A stretch of 64,000 nucleotides of DNA from Micromonospora sp. C28SCA-DRY-2 (GCF_030519475.1 NZ_JAUMKD010000011.1:1-64000); one strand, 5' to 3'. Positions 15,584 to 23,928 are shown, counted from the stretch's first letter. Notes: generated by a model from the letters alone, not told the origin. Numbers and translations are program-made.

Positions 15584-16636
15584 TCAGATCAGATCCCAGC
15601 TCAGGGGAGTGCCGCGCGGGACGTCGACGGTGAAGCTGCGCCCGAGCACCCGGTCGATCTCCACCGGCGGCAGGCCGCCGGCGGGCCGGATGGACCGGAC
15701 GTTGGCCGCCGTCACCGGGTCGCCGGCGCGGACGTCCTCGACCACGAAGAGCGAGCGGCGGAAACGCAGCCCCTCCCGCTCGGCCGGGGTCGGGCCGATC
15801 GCGGTGCCGCCGAGGGCCGCGTACGCCCGCTCCGACTCGACCACCAGGGCCGCCAGCTCGCCCGGGTCCAGCGAGAAGTCCGAGTCGACCCCGCCGTCGG
15901 CCCGGTCGAGGGTCACGTGCTTCTCGATGAAGCAGGCGCCGAGCGCCACCGAGGCCACCGCCACGCCGATGCCCGGGGTGTGGTCGGAGAGCCCGACCGG
16001 CACGCCGAAGGCGTCCGCCAGCACCGGCAGCCGGCGCAGGTTGCTGTCCGCCGGCGGCGCCGGGTAGGAGGCGGTGCAGGCCAGCAGCACGATGCCGCCG
16101 GCGCCGCCGGCCCGGGCGGTGCGCACCGCGGCGTCGATCTCCGCGACGGTGGCCATCCCGGTCGAGATGACCAGGGGCTTGCCGGTGCTCGCGACCAGCC
16201 GGATCAGGGGCAGGTCCACCAGCTCCGACGAGGCGATCTTGTACGCCGGGGCGTCCAGCTCCTCCAGCAGCCGCACGGCGGAGGCGTCGAACGGCGAGGA
16301 GAAGACGGTCAGCCCGTGCCGCCGGGCCCGCGCGAAGATCGGCTCGTGCCACTCGTACGGGGTGTGCGCGCGCTCGTAGAGCCGGTAGAGGTTCTCCCCG
16401 CCCCACAGCTCGTGCTCGCCCGAGATGCGGAACGCCGGGGTGTCCACGTCGATGGTGATGGTGTCCGGCCGGTACGTCTGGAGCTTGAGCGCGTGCGCCC
16501 CGCTGGCCGCGACCGCGTCCACGATGGCCAGTGCCCGGTCCAGGTCACCGTTGTGGTTCCCGGACATCTCGGCGACCACCAGGGGTCGTTCCCCGGGCCC
16601 CACCGCGTGCGGTCCGATCTTCACCGTCGTCGTCAT
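15584..16636 (-). CDS. pseI: Pseudaminic acid synthase
   Basis: The 350-residue protein has a NeuB-like TIM barrel followed by a C-terminal SAF (antifreeze-like) domain from about residue 285. Signature pieces are VAEMSGNHNGDLDRAL, ALKLQTYRPDTIT, YKIASSELVDLPLI, GLSDHTPGIGVAVASVALGA and FIEKHVTLDR. The GNHNG/TYRPDT wording is characteristic of PseI rather than sialic acid synthase NeuB. It condenses 2,4-diacetamido-2,4,6-trideoxy-L-altrose with phosphoenolpyruvate to pseudaminic acid. ATG 16636 follows the GT2 gene by 52 bp. It is the third gene of a reverse-strand unit with the pyruvyl transferase and GT2. Confidence 0.94.
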   Translation of the reverse strand: MTTTVKIGPHAVGPGERPLVVAEMSGNHNGDLDRALAIVDAVAASGAHALKLQTYRPDTITIDVDTPAFRISGEHELWGGENLYRLYERAHTPYEWHEPIFARARRHGLTVFSSPFDASAVRLLEELDAPAYKIASSELVDLPLIRLVASTGKPLVISTGMATVAEIDAAVRTARAGGAGGIVLLACTASYPAPPADSNLRRLPVLADAFGVPVGLSDHTPGIGVAVASVALGACFIEKHVTLDRADGGVDSDFSLDPGELAALVVESERAYAALGGTAIGPTPAEREGLRFRRSLFVVEDVRAGDPVTAANVRSIRPAGGLPPVEIDRVLGRSFTVDVPRGTPLSWDLI

Positions 16637-16688
16637 GCCGACCTCTGCTCACCGTACGTCCGCACCGGGTGCGGTCCTGTCGTCGTCC

Positions 16689-17810
16689 TCATGCCCGGGG
16701 GTGCCCGCTCAGCGCCTCGGGTCGGGCCCGGTCCACCGCCGCGGGCCCGGGACCGGTCACCGGGTCGGGGCGGGCCGGCTCGGGAGCCCGCCGCAGCCGT
16801 CCGGCCAGCCGGTGCGCCCGGCGCAGCGCCGCGTACGCCAGGTAGTTGTTCCGGCCCACCAGCCGGTGCTTGAGCCCGGCCACCCCGCCCGGCCGGGAAT
16901 AGCCGCCGGCGGGCAGGTAGCGGCGGTAGTGCTCGGCGACCCGGCGGAAGAAGGCGCGGCGCAGGTGCGGGTGCAGCCGGTCGTCGTTGCCCGCCACCAC
17001 CAGGTAGTGGTTGACCATCAGCTGGAACAGTTCGGCGTGCAGCCGCTCGTCCGGGTAGCGCCGGCGCACCCAGTCCAGCAGCCGCTCGTACTGGTCGAAC
17101 GCGTCGAAGTGCCGGCCGCTGCGGGTGGAGGTGATCGCCCCGAGCCGTCCCTGCCGGTACAGGTAGCAGACCCGGTCGAGCACCGAGATCTTCTCCGCGC
17201 CGATCAGCAGCGGGTGGCTGAACGGGATGTCCTCGTACCAGCCGGGGTGGAAGCGCAGTTCCAGTTCGGCCAGGAAGTCCCGGCGGACCACCTTGTTCCA
17301 GGCGGTGTGCTGCACCCGCAGCAGCCGCGGCTGGTCGGCCAGGCGCACCACGCCGGGAATGCCGCGCAGCAGGTGGCTGCTCGCGTCGACCTCCCGCCGG
17401 CCGTTCTCGTGCACCCGCAGGTGGTCCAGCATCAGCACGTCCGGCTGGTGCGCGCGCAGCCGGTCCAGCACCGCCGGGATCGTGCCCGGCGGCAGCCAGT
17501 CGTCGCTGTCGACGAACCAGACGTACCGGCCGGTGGCCGCGTCCAGCCCGGCGTTGCGCGCCAGCCCCAGGCCGACGTTGCGGGTGAGGTGCACCGTCCG
17601 CACGCCGGCCCGGCCGGCCGCGTACGAGCGCAGCATCTCCCCACACCGGTCCGGTGAGGCGTCGTCCACCGCGACGATCTCCACGGTGCCCGCCTCGCCG
17701 GCCGGGACGTCGGCCCGGACCGACTCGAGGCACTGGTACAGGTACGCCTCGACGCCGTACACCGGGACGACGATGCTCAGCAGCGGTGGTTGCGTCGGCT
17801 CAGTGACCAC
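16689..17810 (-). CDS. Family 2 glycosyltransferase
   Basis: The 373-residue protein has an N-terminal GT-A fold: LSIVVPVYGVEAYLYQCLES, VAVDDASPD, LGLARNAGLDAATG, and FVDSDDWLPPG with the metal-binding DxD. The C-terminal third is basic and helical without clear membrane segments. GT2 enzymes of this type transfer hexosyl residues during capsule or teichoic acid assembly on the cytoplasmic face. GTG 17810 is the start. It lies between the pyruvyl transferase gene (89 bp upstream) and pseI (52 bp downstream) in one orientation. The donor sugar cannot be told. Confidence 0.87.
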   Translation of the reverse strand: MVTEPTQPPLLSIVVPVYGVEAYLYQCLESVRADVPAGEAGTVEIVAVDDASPDRCGEMLRSYAAGRAGVRTVHLTRNVGLGLARNAGLDAATGRYVWFVDSDDWLPPGTIPAVLDRLRAHQPDVLMLDHLRVHENGRREVDASSHLLRGIPGVVRLADQPRLLRVQHTAWNKVVRRDFLAELELRFHPGWYEDIPFSHPLLIGAEKISVLDRVCYLYRQGRLGAITSTRSGRHFDAFDQYERLLDWVRRRYPDERLHAELFQLMVNHYLVVAGNDDRLHPHLRRAFFRRVAEHYRRYLPAGGYSRPGGVAGLKHRLVGRNNYLAYAALRRAHRLAGRLRRAPEPARPDPVTGPGPAAVDRARPEALSGHPRA

Positions 17811-17899
17811 GCCGCCACCCTCGACCCCGAGGGTGGCCGGCGCCGGAACCTCACGTGACCGGCGGAGGTGGAGTCATCGAACGTCCGCCGAGCGGCGGG

Positions 17900-19225
17900 T
17901 TAACGGTTCAGGATGCGCCGCACCGGCCCGCCGACCGCCCGCCGGACCCGGGCCCGCAACTGCTGCTCCTGGAGGGTCTCGACCTCCTGCTGCAAGCCGA
18001 CGTTCCGGTCGTGCAGCCACTGCACCCGGGCCAGCAGCGTGTCCCGGTCGGTGGCGGCGGCCGGTCGCACGGCGGGCGGGAAGGTGGTCGCCCGCACCTG
18101 GGCGTCGAAGCGGGCCGCGCTGTCGCCGTCGGCGAACGAGTTGCCCAGGTCGTGCTTGGTCAGGAAGGACAGCATGGTCTCGTACCGGGCCTTGTGGCCG
18201 TCGTTGAGCGCCGTGTAGTCGGCCTCGTCGTAGAGCTGCGCGGCGTCGACGTCGGCCGGCACGTCCTTCATCACCCGGTGCGGGATGTCGAAGTAGCGGG
18301 CGAGTTCCAGGGTGCGCGAGTCGTGCGCGAACAGGTAACCGGGCGTGCCCGAGACCAGCGCGGTGATGGTGCCGTGGATCCGGGTGCCGAAGGCGAACTC
18401 GAACCCGGAGAGGTAGTCCATCCAGGTCCACGGGTCGAGGAACATCCGCACCTTGTCCTCGACGAACAGCGGGTGCGAGGTGTGGATCGGGATCGCCGCG
18501 GTCTTGCCCCGGTCCTCCGGCGCGTCGCCGTAGAGCAGCGTGCCCAGCGTCTTCAGGTCCTGCGGCAGGTAGCGCAGGTTGGGGTAGCGCTCCAGGTGCG
18601 CGGCGACGATCTTCGCCATCGACTTGACGTACGGGGAGATGGTCAGCGCCACCCGGTCGTCCCGGTCGAGGGTGGCCTTCTTCTTCTCCACCCGCAGGCT
18701 GTCGCCGTGCAGGAACATCGACGGGCAGCCGATCACGTCGACCGCGGAGAAGCCCAGGGTGCGCAGGTAGCCCTCGGTGATCTCGCCGCGTACGCCGATG
18801 CTGTGCGACCGGTCCAGCACCGCCCGGACGAACTTGGTCACCACGTCGTCGATCGGACGCAGGTACTCCCGGTCGCCGTTGACGTCGGTCTGCACGCCGA
18901 CGCCGAGCACCACCACCGGGATCTTCAGCCGCTCGATGAACTTGGTCATGGTGACCAGCCGGTGCGCGTAGCTGCGCCGGAAGGCGTTCGCGAGCGGGAT
19001 GACGAACACGTCGTACCGCTCGTTGACCAGGTCGGCCTCGCGCAGGTCGATCCGGAACTCGTTCGAGGTGATCTCGGTGCCGCGGGTCTTGAGCAGCTTG
19101 TGCGCGGCGTGGCTGAAGACGAGGTTGCCGTTGTTCTCGCCGATCCAGTTGCCCTCGAACGCCTCCTCGGGGGAGTAGACGTCGAACGGGCCCTTCTTGG
19201 CCCGCATCAGGATCCGCTGGTGCAT
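17900..19225 (-). CDS. Polysaccharide pyruvyl transferase family protein with C-terminal coil
   Basis: The 441-residue protein fits the polysaccharide pyruvyl transferase family (PF04230): GNLVFSHAAHKLL near the N-terminus, VLGVGVQTDVNGD, SIGVRGEITEGYLRTLG, VIGCPSMFL, and FGTRIHGTITALVSGTPG in the C-terminal lobe. Family members add pyruvate ketals, and some are GT-B-like transferases, to wall polysaccharides. After about residue 385 comes a short coiled coil and a basic amphipathic tail (RARVRRAVGGPVRR). I chose ATG 19225 because the preceding 32 in-frame codons are non-conserved and overlap the promoter region. It leads the unit with GT2 and pseI. Confidence 0.85.
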   Translation of the reverse strand: MHQRILMRAKKGPFDVYSPEEAFEGNWIGENNGNLVFSHAAHKLLKTRGTEITSNEFRIDLREADLVNERYDVFVIPLANAFRRSYAHRLVTMTKFIERLKIPVVVLGVGVQTDVNGDREYLRPIDDVVTKFVRAVLDRSHSIGVRGEITEGYLRTLGFSAVDVIGCPSMFLHGDSLRVEKKKATLDRDDRVALTISPYVKSMAKIVAAHLERYPNLRYLPQDLKTLGTLLYGDAPEDRGKTAAIPIHTSHPLFVEDKVRMFLDPWTWMDYLSGFEFAFGTRIHGTITALVSGTPGYLFAHDSRTLELARYFDIPHRVMKDVPADVDAAQLYDEADYTALNDGHKARYETMLSFLTKHDLGNSFADGDSAARFDAQVRATTFPPAVRPAAATDRDTLLARVQWLHDRNVGLQQEVETLQEQQLRARVRRAVGGPVRRILNR

Positions 19226-19385
19226 CGCGCCGCTCCGCCTCTCGTCCGCCCTCGGGAGCGGTCGTGCGGACACCGCGTCACCGCTCGACTCCGGCCGGCC
19301 ACCGGGCCGGGCGGCTCGCACCTGAGGGTTCGGGGAATATTAGGCCACCCGCCGCCCCGTGCACAGACGCCCGTCACCGTCGTGC

Positions 19386-19417
19386 CCCGGCCCGGCCGAC
19401 CGGTCGGCCGGGCCGGG
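19386..19417. promoter_or_regulatory. 32-bp perfect palindrome in divergent promoter region
   Basis: Each 16-base half (19386-19401 and 19402-19417) is the exact reverse complement of the other, centred on GACC|GGTC, with no loop. It lies between the divergent starts at 19225 (minus) and 19542 (plus). Operator or cruciform are possible. A terminator is not expected between divergent genes. Confidence 0.6.
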
Positions 19418-19506
19418 TAGGGTGCCCGGGCGGGCGATTCGCCCCGGAACGCCACCCGGTGCTCCGGCCGGCGGCCGCCCATGACGCCGCCGAGAAGGAG
19501 CCGTAC

Positions 19507-19545
19507 GTGCTGGTCAGCTCGCCGACTGCCGGGAGTCGCGCATGA
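19507..19545 (+). other. Possible 12-residue coupled leader ORF
   Basis: GTG 19507 has a good Shine-Dalgarno AAGGAG at 19495-19500 and opens a 13-codon frame (VLVSSPTAGSRA) that ends at a TGA overlapping the acyltransferase ATG (ATGA, 19542-19545). It may couple translation; not proven. Confidence 0.35.
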
Positions 19546-20753
19546 CGGGCGCCACCGTCGCGCCGGGCTGCACCACGCGGTCCGCCAACCGCCTGCCGTC
19601 GCTGACCGGGTTGCGCTGGATCGCCGCGCTGCTGGTCTTCGGCTTCCACGCCGGCACCATGCGGATCATCGCGGAGCCCGACCACCAGGCCGTGGTGAAC
19701 TGGTTCTTCACCCTGGGCCTGTCCGGCGTGCAGTTCTTCTTCATCCTGAGCGGGTTCGTGCTGGTCTGGTCGGCCCGTCCCGGCGACTCCCCGTGGGCCT
19801 TCTGGCGTCGCCGGTTCGCCAAGATCTACCCCAACCACCTGCTGCTCTGGGCGCTGGTCCTGCTGGTCGGGCTCTGGTTCGCCGACCCGGTCGACGTCGG
19901 CGCCGCGCTGGAAAACCTCTTCCTGGTGCAGGCCTGGGACCCGCGACCCGGCTACTTCTACAGCGTCAACACCGTGAGCTGGTCGCTGTCCTGCGAGTTC
20001 TTCTTCTACTTCTGCCTGCCGCTGGTGCTGCCCCTGGTGCGCCGGGCCCGGTCCGGGGCACTGTGGGCGGTGGTGGTCGGGGTGCCGCTGCTGATCCTCG
20101 CGCTCTGGCCCGGCCAGGCCCTGGTGCCCGAGGCCGACCGCTGGTGGTTCACCCAGGTCTTCCCGCCGGTGCGGTCGCTGGAGTTCTGGATGGGGGTGGC
20201 CGCGGCCGAGCTGATGCGCCGGGGCCGGTGGCGGGGGCCGGGACTGCCGCTGGCCAGCCTGATCTTCGCGGTCACCTGGGTGGTCGCCGCGCAGTGGATC
20301 CGGGCCGAGCTGTGGGCGGCGCTGCTCTCGGTGGCGTACATCCTGGTCATCACCGCGGCGGCGGACGCCGACGTGCGCGGGCTGCGCTCGCCGTGGCGCT
20401 CCCGGCCGATGATCTGGCTCGGTGAGGTCTCGTTCGCCTTCTACCTGGTGCACGTCTTCGTGATGATCACCGTGCTCCGGCTCACCGGGGACTGGGGGAC
20501 CGGCTTCACCGGCTGGTGGGGCCTGCTCGTGGTGCTCGGCTTCCTGCTGCTGAACCTGGGGCTGGCCGCGCTGCTGCACCGCTGGGTCGAGACGCCGATG
20601 ATGCGCCGGCTGGCGCCGCGCCGTCCGAAGCGGACGGTCGGCGGCGCGGTGCCGGACGCGGCAGCCGGCACGCCCACCCCGCCGGCCCCGGGCAGCGCCG
20701 TGCCGAGCCCGCGCGCGCCCGAGCGGCCATCGGCGTACGTCGACTCGCGCTGA
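19542..20753 (+). CDS. Acyltransferase 3 family membrane protein (OafA/YrhL type)
   Basis: The 403-residue protein has about ten membrane helices and the acyltransferase 3 hallmarks: SLTGLRWIAALLVFGFHAG with the conserved Arg and His at the start, SGVQFFFILSGFVLVW in the second helix pair, and RRFAKIYPNHLL. Such proteins move acetyl or other acyl groups across or onto extracytoplasmic carbohydrates. The end, after residue 355, is a Pro/Ala-rich tail. The start ATG has GGGAG 6 nt upstream. Its position next to the pyruvyl transferase/GT2/pseI unit suggests O-acylation of the polymer. Confidence 0.88.
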   Translation: MTGATVAPGCTTRSANRLPSLTGLRWIAALLVFGFHAGTMRIIAEPDHQAVVNWFFTLGLSGVQFFFILSGFVLVWSARPGDSPWAFWRRRFAKIYPNHLLLWALVLLVGLWFADPVDVGAALENLFLVQAWDPRPGYFYSVNTVSWSLSCEFFFYFCLPLVLPLVRRARSGALWAVVVGVPLLILALWPGQALVPEADRWWFTQVFPPVRSLEFWMGVAAAELMRRGRWRGPGLPLASLIFAVTWVVAAQWIRAELWAALLSVAYILVITAAADADVRGLRSPWRSRPMIWLGEVSFAFYLVHVFVMITVLRLTGDWGTGFTGWWGLLVVLGFLLLNLGLAALLHRWVETPMMRRLAPRRPKRTVGGAVPDAAAGTPTPPAPGSAVPSPRAPERPSAYVDSR

Positions 20754-20845
20754 CCCGTCCACCCTGGTCGTGCCGTCGGCGCGGCGAAACCGCGACACGC
20801 CCGGCAGCGGTGCGGGGGACCGGGCCGGGCGGTAGCGTTGTCGTC

Positions 20846-21436
20846 GTGCTTCCGGTCGCGCTCACCTGTCCGTTGTGGTGGGTGGCGCGCTGGGCCGCGC
20901 GACTGACGGCCGGCCTCGCCGTCGCCGTGGCGATCGCCCTCGGAGCGCCCGGCGCGGTCGCCGCACCGGCCGGCCCGGAGCCGGCGGTGTGCGCCGCCGT
21001 GCCCCGCCTCACCGACACGCCGGCCGGTCCGGTCGCGTCGACCCGGCCCGGCGCGGCCTTCGCCGACGGACCCGGGGCCCACCCGGCGCACCGGGCCGCT
21101 CTCACCGGCCCGACCGGCCACCCGGTCCACGACGCCGCCCTCGCCGGCCGCCCCGTCCACGGCGTCGGCCTCGCCGGCGAGCCGGTCCCGGGTGTCGCCG
21201 TCGCCGGTCCGACCGGCCGCCCGGTCCCCGGCCTCGCTGTTTCCTCCGGGGCGGCCGTCGTGCTCGCCGGGTCCGCGTCGACGGCCGCCGGCGACGAGCG
21301 GCCCGCCGCGCTCGCCGGCGGGGTCGCCTGGGTCGTGCCGGCCGCCGCCCCACCCGCGGCCCTCGCCGCTGCCGCGCCGGTGCCGGCCGGGTCCGTCCCG
21401 GCCGTCCGCACCCCGCGCGCCCCGCCGCACGCCTGA
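20846..21436 (+). CDS. Hypothetical secreted Ala/Pro/Gly-rich protein
   Basis: I do not recognise a family. From GTG 20846 the 196-residue product has a signal-peptide-like N-terminus (basic WWVARWAARL then a hydrophobic run ending GAVAAPA). Residues about 80-125 hold four or five degenerate units built on G-x-P-V-x-G-x-x-L-A-G (for example AGRPVHGVGLAG, AGEPVPGVAVAG). No ribosome binding site is clear and the composition is close to background, so this could be a non-gene, although the signal peptide and repeats argue for a real one. Confidence 0.45.
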   Translation: MLPVALTCPLWWVARWAARLTAGLAVAVAIALGAPGAVAAPAGPEPAVCAAVPRLTDTPAGPVASTRPGAAFADGPGAHPAHRAALTGPTGHPVHDAALAGRPVHGVGLAGEPVPGVAVAGPTGRPVPGLAVSSGAAVVLAGSASTAAGDERPAALAGGVAWVVPAAAPPAALAAAAPVPAGSVPAVRTPRAPPHA

Positions 21437-21552
21437 TCCGTCCGCGGGGTCCCCGCCCCGCCCGCGATCGCAATCCGCCCCCGTCCGGCGTCGGCGGTGT
21501 TTCCACCACGTCCGGGCGCGGCTCCCGCTTCCGCATCCGCTTCCCCCGTGAG

Positions 21553-22320
21553 GTGCCGACCTTGGAGACCGTCCTCTACCACCAGTTCCTGATCGACGTG
21601 CCGCGGGCCGCCGCCATCTGGTCCGGCCTGCTGGTGCTGGCGCTGACCGTGCTCACCGTGCTGGTCGCCCGCCCGGAGCGCCCCACGGACGAGGAGTCCG
21701 CCCCGGCGGCCGCCGAGCCGGCCGAGCCCGACCTCGCCGATCTGCGCCGGTACGCCGAGGAGGTGGCCGTCGCCGCCACCCGTGCGGCGCAGACCGCCCG
21801 CCGCCGGCGTGCCGACTGGCTCGCCGCGCAGGCCGAGGTGGAGCGCACCTGGCAGGCCTACGACGAGGCGGAGACCGCCGCCCGCCGGTTCGCCGGGGCC
21901 GCCGCCCTGCCGGCCCCGCGCACCCCGCGCACACCGGCCGAGTACGCCGCCCGCGAGCGCTGGCTGCACCACGCGGCGATGGCCGCCCACTGGCGCGGGG
22001 AACTGTCCGCCCGGCAGCTGTCCGACGTGTTCTGCCACCGGGCCGGCTGGGATCCCCGGCGGCACCCGGTGGAGCAGGAGATCGTGCTCGCCCGGGCGGT
22101 ACGCGAGCAGCGCCGGGCCGGCTACCGGCTGGCCGCCGAGCGGGAGCGGTCGGCGTGGCGGGACGCCGAACTGGCCGCCGAGGCGGCGCGGGCCCTCGCC
22201 GCCGAGGCGTACGCCGCCGCGGCCCGGCTCCGGCCGGGCCGGCTGCCCGCGTCCCGGGTCGACGCGGTGCCGGCCCGTTCCGTGGCCCCGGCCCGGTGGC
22301 GCCCGGCCCGGGTTGGTTGA
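21553..22320 (+). CDS. Hypothetical membrane-anchored helical protein
   Basis: The frame from GTG 21553 (or TTG 21562, with AGG 8 nt upstream) encodes about 255 residues. One membrane helix (about residues 22-40, WSGLLVLALTVLTVLVA) is followed by an Ala/Glu/Arg-rich, long helical, probably coiled-coil region with aromatic positions (ERTWQAYDEAE, RWLHHAAMAAHWRGEL). A conserved-looking core ELSARQLSDVFCHRAGWDP lies near residue 150. No known domain is recognised. It sits just upstream of the riboswitch-controlled peptidase but is separated from it by 660 bp. Confidence 0.6.
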   Translation: MPTLETVLYHQFLIDVPRAAAIWSGLLVLALTVLTVLVARPERPTDEESAPAAAEPAEPDLADLRRYAEEVAVAATRAAQTARRRRADWLAAQAEVERTWQAYDEAETAARRFAGAAALPAPRTPRTPAEYAARERWLHHAAMAAHWRGELSARQLSDVFCHRAGWDPRRHPVEQEIVLARAVREQRRAGYRLAAERERSAWRDAELAAEAARALAAEAYAAAARLRPGRLPASRVDAVPARSVAPARWRPARVG

Positions 22321-22538
22321 TCGGGAAATATTCCGGTGACGCCGGTCACAGCCGATGGGAAAACGGTCATCCGGCACGGACCGGCCGAGGTGCGCCGACA
22401 ATTCCCGGCCGACGCCGCACGCTTGTCCGATTGTCGCCCGGTAACGCGGTCGGAGAGGGCTGTCCCATTGAGTCACGCCAGTGCGTAACTGACCGCAAAA
22501 TTGTCGCGCCGAAGCAGGTTTACGCAGGTGAACCGGGC
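22321..22538. other. Intergenic region upstream of the riboswitch promoter
   Basis: No gene seen. A short inverted repeat GTGAC-GCCG-GTCAC lies at 22336-22349, just after the preceding stop, and AT-richer patches occur around 22480-22520. Confidence 0.5.
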
Positions 22539-22567
22539 TTGGCAGGCTCCGAACCGACCAGTAGTGT
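22539..22567 (+). promoter_or_regulatory. Predicted promoter of the riboswitch transcript
   Basis: TTGGCA (22539-22544), 17-bp spacer, TAGTGT (22562-22567). This is a close match to a vegetative actinobacterial promoter and would start transcription near 22575, just ahead of the riboswitch. Confidence 0.6.
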
Positions 22568-22604
22568 CGGCCCGTCCGGTGCGGTAACCGATCGCAAGAG
22601 GCGA

Positions 22605-22747
22605 CGCCGCGCCGACCCGCTCAATCGTGATCACACGAACCGGGGAACCAATGCACCTCTGGGGTGAATCCGCGGGCCGCGGCCCGTGGTAGGGCGTACT
22701 TCCCGCCCGAATCCGTCAGCTAACCCGGTCGGCGGTGTCGGAAGGAG
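22605..22747 (+). ncRNA. ydaO/yuaA-type c-di-AMP riboswitch
   Basis: The segment shows the conserved pieces of the actinobacterial ydaO aptamer in order: CGCTCAATC near 22618, GAACCGGGGAACC near 22637, GGGGTGAATC near 22661, GTAGGGCGTACTTCC near 22689 and CCGTCAGCTAACCCGG near 22713. This RNA class binds cyclic di-AMP and usually turns off downstream genes, often wall peptidases and resuscitation factors in actinobacteria. The ends are approximate. The regulated gene is presumably the C39-type peptidase at 22985. Confidence 0.9.
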
Positions 22748-22757
22748 TTCCATCCTC

Positions 22758-22841
22758 GTGCAGCACGATCCCACCCCTCGGTTCTTCCCCCGCCTCCACG
22801 GCCCCGCGGTGCCCGTCCTGCTCGCCCCGGTCGCGAGCTGA
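22758..22841 (+). other. Possible 27-residue ORF between riboswitch and peptidase
   Basis: GTG 22758 follows GGAAGGAG (22740-22747, the end of the riboswitch) by 10 nt and opens a frame MQHDPTPRFFPRLHG... ending at TGA 22839-22841. The last conserved riboswitch bases would double as its ribosome binding site. It may be a leader peptide or a chance frame. Confidence 0.35.
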
Positions 22842-22984
22842 CCCGCCGGCAACCGCCCCGCCCGACGTCCGGGCGCTTCCCTGAGTGGCCCACCAACCCG
22901 CGGACCAGGGGTCCGCGCGGTCGAGCCGGCCTGCCCGCCGGCACCGCGTGTGCGCCGCTCGCCCCCGAGTCCCGTGGAGGAACC

Positions 22985-23812
22985 ATGAAGCACCACCTCA
23001 AGCGCCAGTTGCGGCGCATCGCCACCGAGCGCCCCTACCAGGTGGCCGCCGCCTCGGCCGCGGCCCTGGTGCTGGCCTCCGGCGCCGGCGCGCTCGCCGC
23101 CGGCACCGACGAGGCCCCGACCTCGGCGCCGGCCCAGGCCACGGTCGCCGAACTGCGTGACGCGCCCGCCGTGGCGTCGCGTGGCGAGGCCCGGATCGGC
23201 GCCGCCCCGTCGAGCGCCGCCCCGTCCAGCGCCGCTCCCTCGGCCGCCGCCTCGTCGGCCGCGCCGAACCCGGACCTGACCCGCAAGGCGGCGCCGAAGC
23301 CGCCGTCGCGCAAGGTCCTCGACTACGACTACCAGGCCCAGACGACCTTCTACAACTGCGGCCCGGCGGCCGTGCGGAACGCGCTCAGCGCCGCCGGTAT
23401 CGACCGCAGCCAGGACGCCCTCGGCGCCCAGCTGGGCACCACCGAGATGGGCACCAACTCCGCCAACGACACCACCCGGGTGCTCAACGCGGTGGTGAAG
23501 GGCGACCCGTACCGGACCCGGATGATCCCGGGCGGGGCCGCCACCCCGGCCCAGATGGACCAGCTCCAGGCCGACGTGGTCCGGGCCATCACCGACAAGC
23601 GCGGTGTTGTGGTGAACGTGGCCGGCAGCGCCACCGACACCGGCGGCGGCTGGCACTCCTTCCCCGGCGGGCACTACATCGCCGTGGTCGGCTACGACGA
23701 CGACGGCCGGCTGGTGAAGATCGCCGACTCGGCGAACCCGGCCACCGCCTCGTACTGGATGACCACCATCGACCTGGCGAACTGGGCGGCGACCCGCGGC
23801 TACTCCGCCTGA
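22985..23812 (+). CDS. Secreted C39-like (papain-fold) cysteine peptidase
   Basis: The 275-residue protein has an N-terminal signal (basic HHLKRQLRRIATERPYQ, then a hydrophobic stretch ending GALAAG), a Ser/Ala/Pro linker (about 70-95) and a Peptidase_C39_2 domain with the catalytic Cys125 in FYNCGPAA, His230 in GGHYIAVVGYDD and the following Asp in IADSANP. It should act outside the membrane on peptides or on wall cross-bridges. ATG 22985 has GGAGG 5 nt upstream. A long leader with a c-di-AMP riboswitch precedes it, so expression is probably tied to c-di-AMP and hence wall or osmotic state. Confidence 0.85.
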   Translation: MKHHLKRQLRRIATERPYQVAAASAAALVLASGAGALAAGTDEAPTSAPAQATVAELRDAPAVASRGEARIGAAPSSAAPSSAAPSAAASSAAPNPDLTRKAAPKPPSRKVLDYDYQAQTTFYNCGPAAVRNALSAAGIDRSQDALGAQLGTTEMGTNSANDTTRVLNAVVKGDPYRTRMIPGGAATPAQMDQLQADVVRAITDKRGVVVNVAGSATDTGGGWHSFPGGHYIAVVGYDDDGRLVKIADSANPATASYWMTTIDLANWAATRGYSA

Positions 23813-23835
23813 CCGCCGCCGCGTCCCTCCGTCTC

Positions 23836-23869
23836 GGGCGCCGGCTCCCCACCACGGGGGCCGGCGCCC
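23836..23869 (+). terminator. Stem-loop terminator after the peptidase gene
   Basis: GGGCGCCGGC (23836-23845) pairs with GCCGGCGCCC (23860-23869); with a bulged T, CCCC/GGGG extends the stem around the loop ACCAC. No U-tract follows. Confidence 0.6.
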
Positions 23870-23928
23870 GGCGCGTAGGGGCGCCCGGCTCTCGCCCCGG
23901 GTGTCCGACCGGTGGCACACTGCGCCCT

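Noticed and set aside
15584..16636. Sialic (NeuB) or legionaminic acid synthase
   Set aside because: Accompanying PseB and PseC types and the PseI-like motif wording favour pseudaminic acid; NeuC- or Leg-type enzymes are absent.
11611..22408. The 14-mer CCGACAATTCCCGG at 11611-11624 and 22395-22408, and recurring GGGTTAACG near 9469, 11640 and 17893
   Set aside because: Repeats of this length are expected by chance in a 64-kb window; no shared context.
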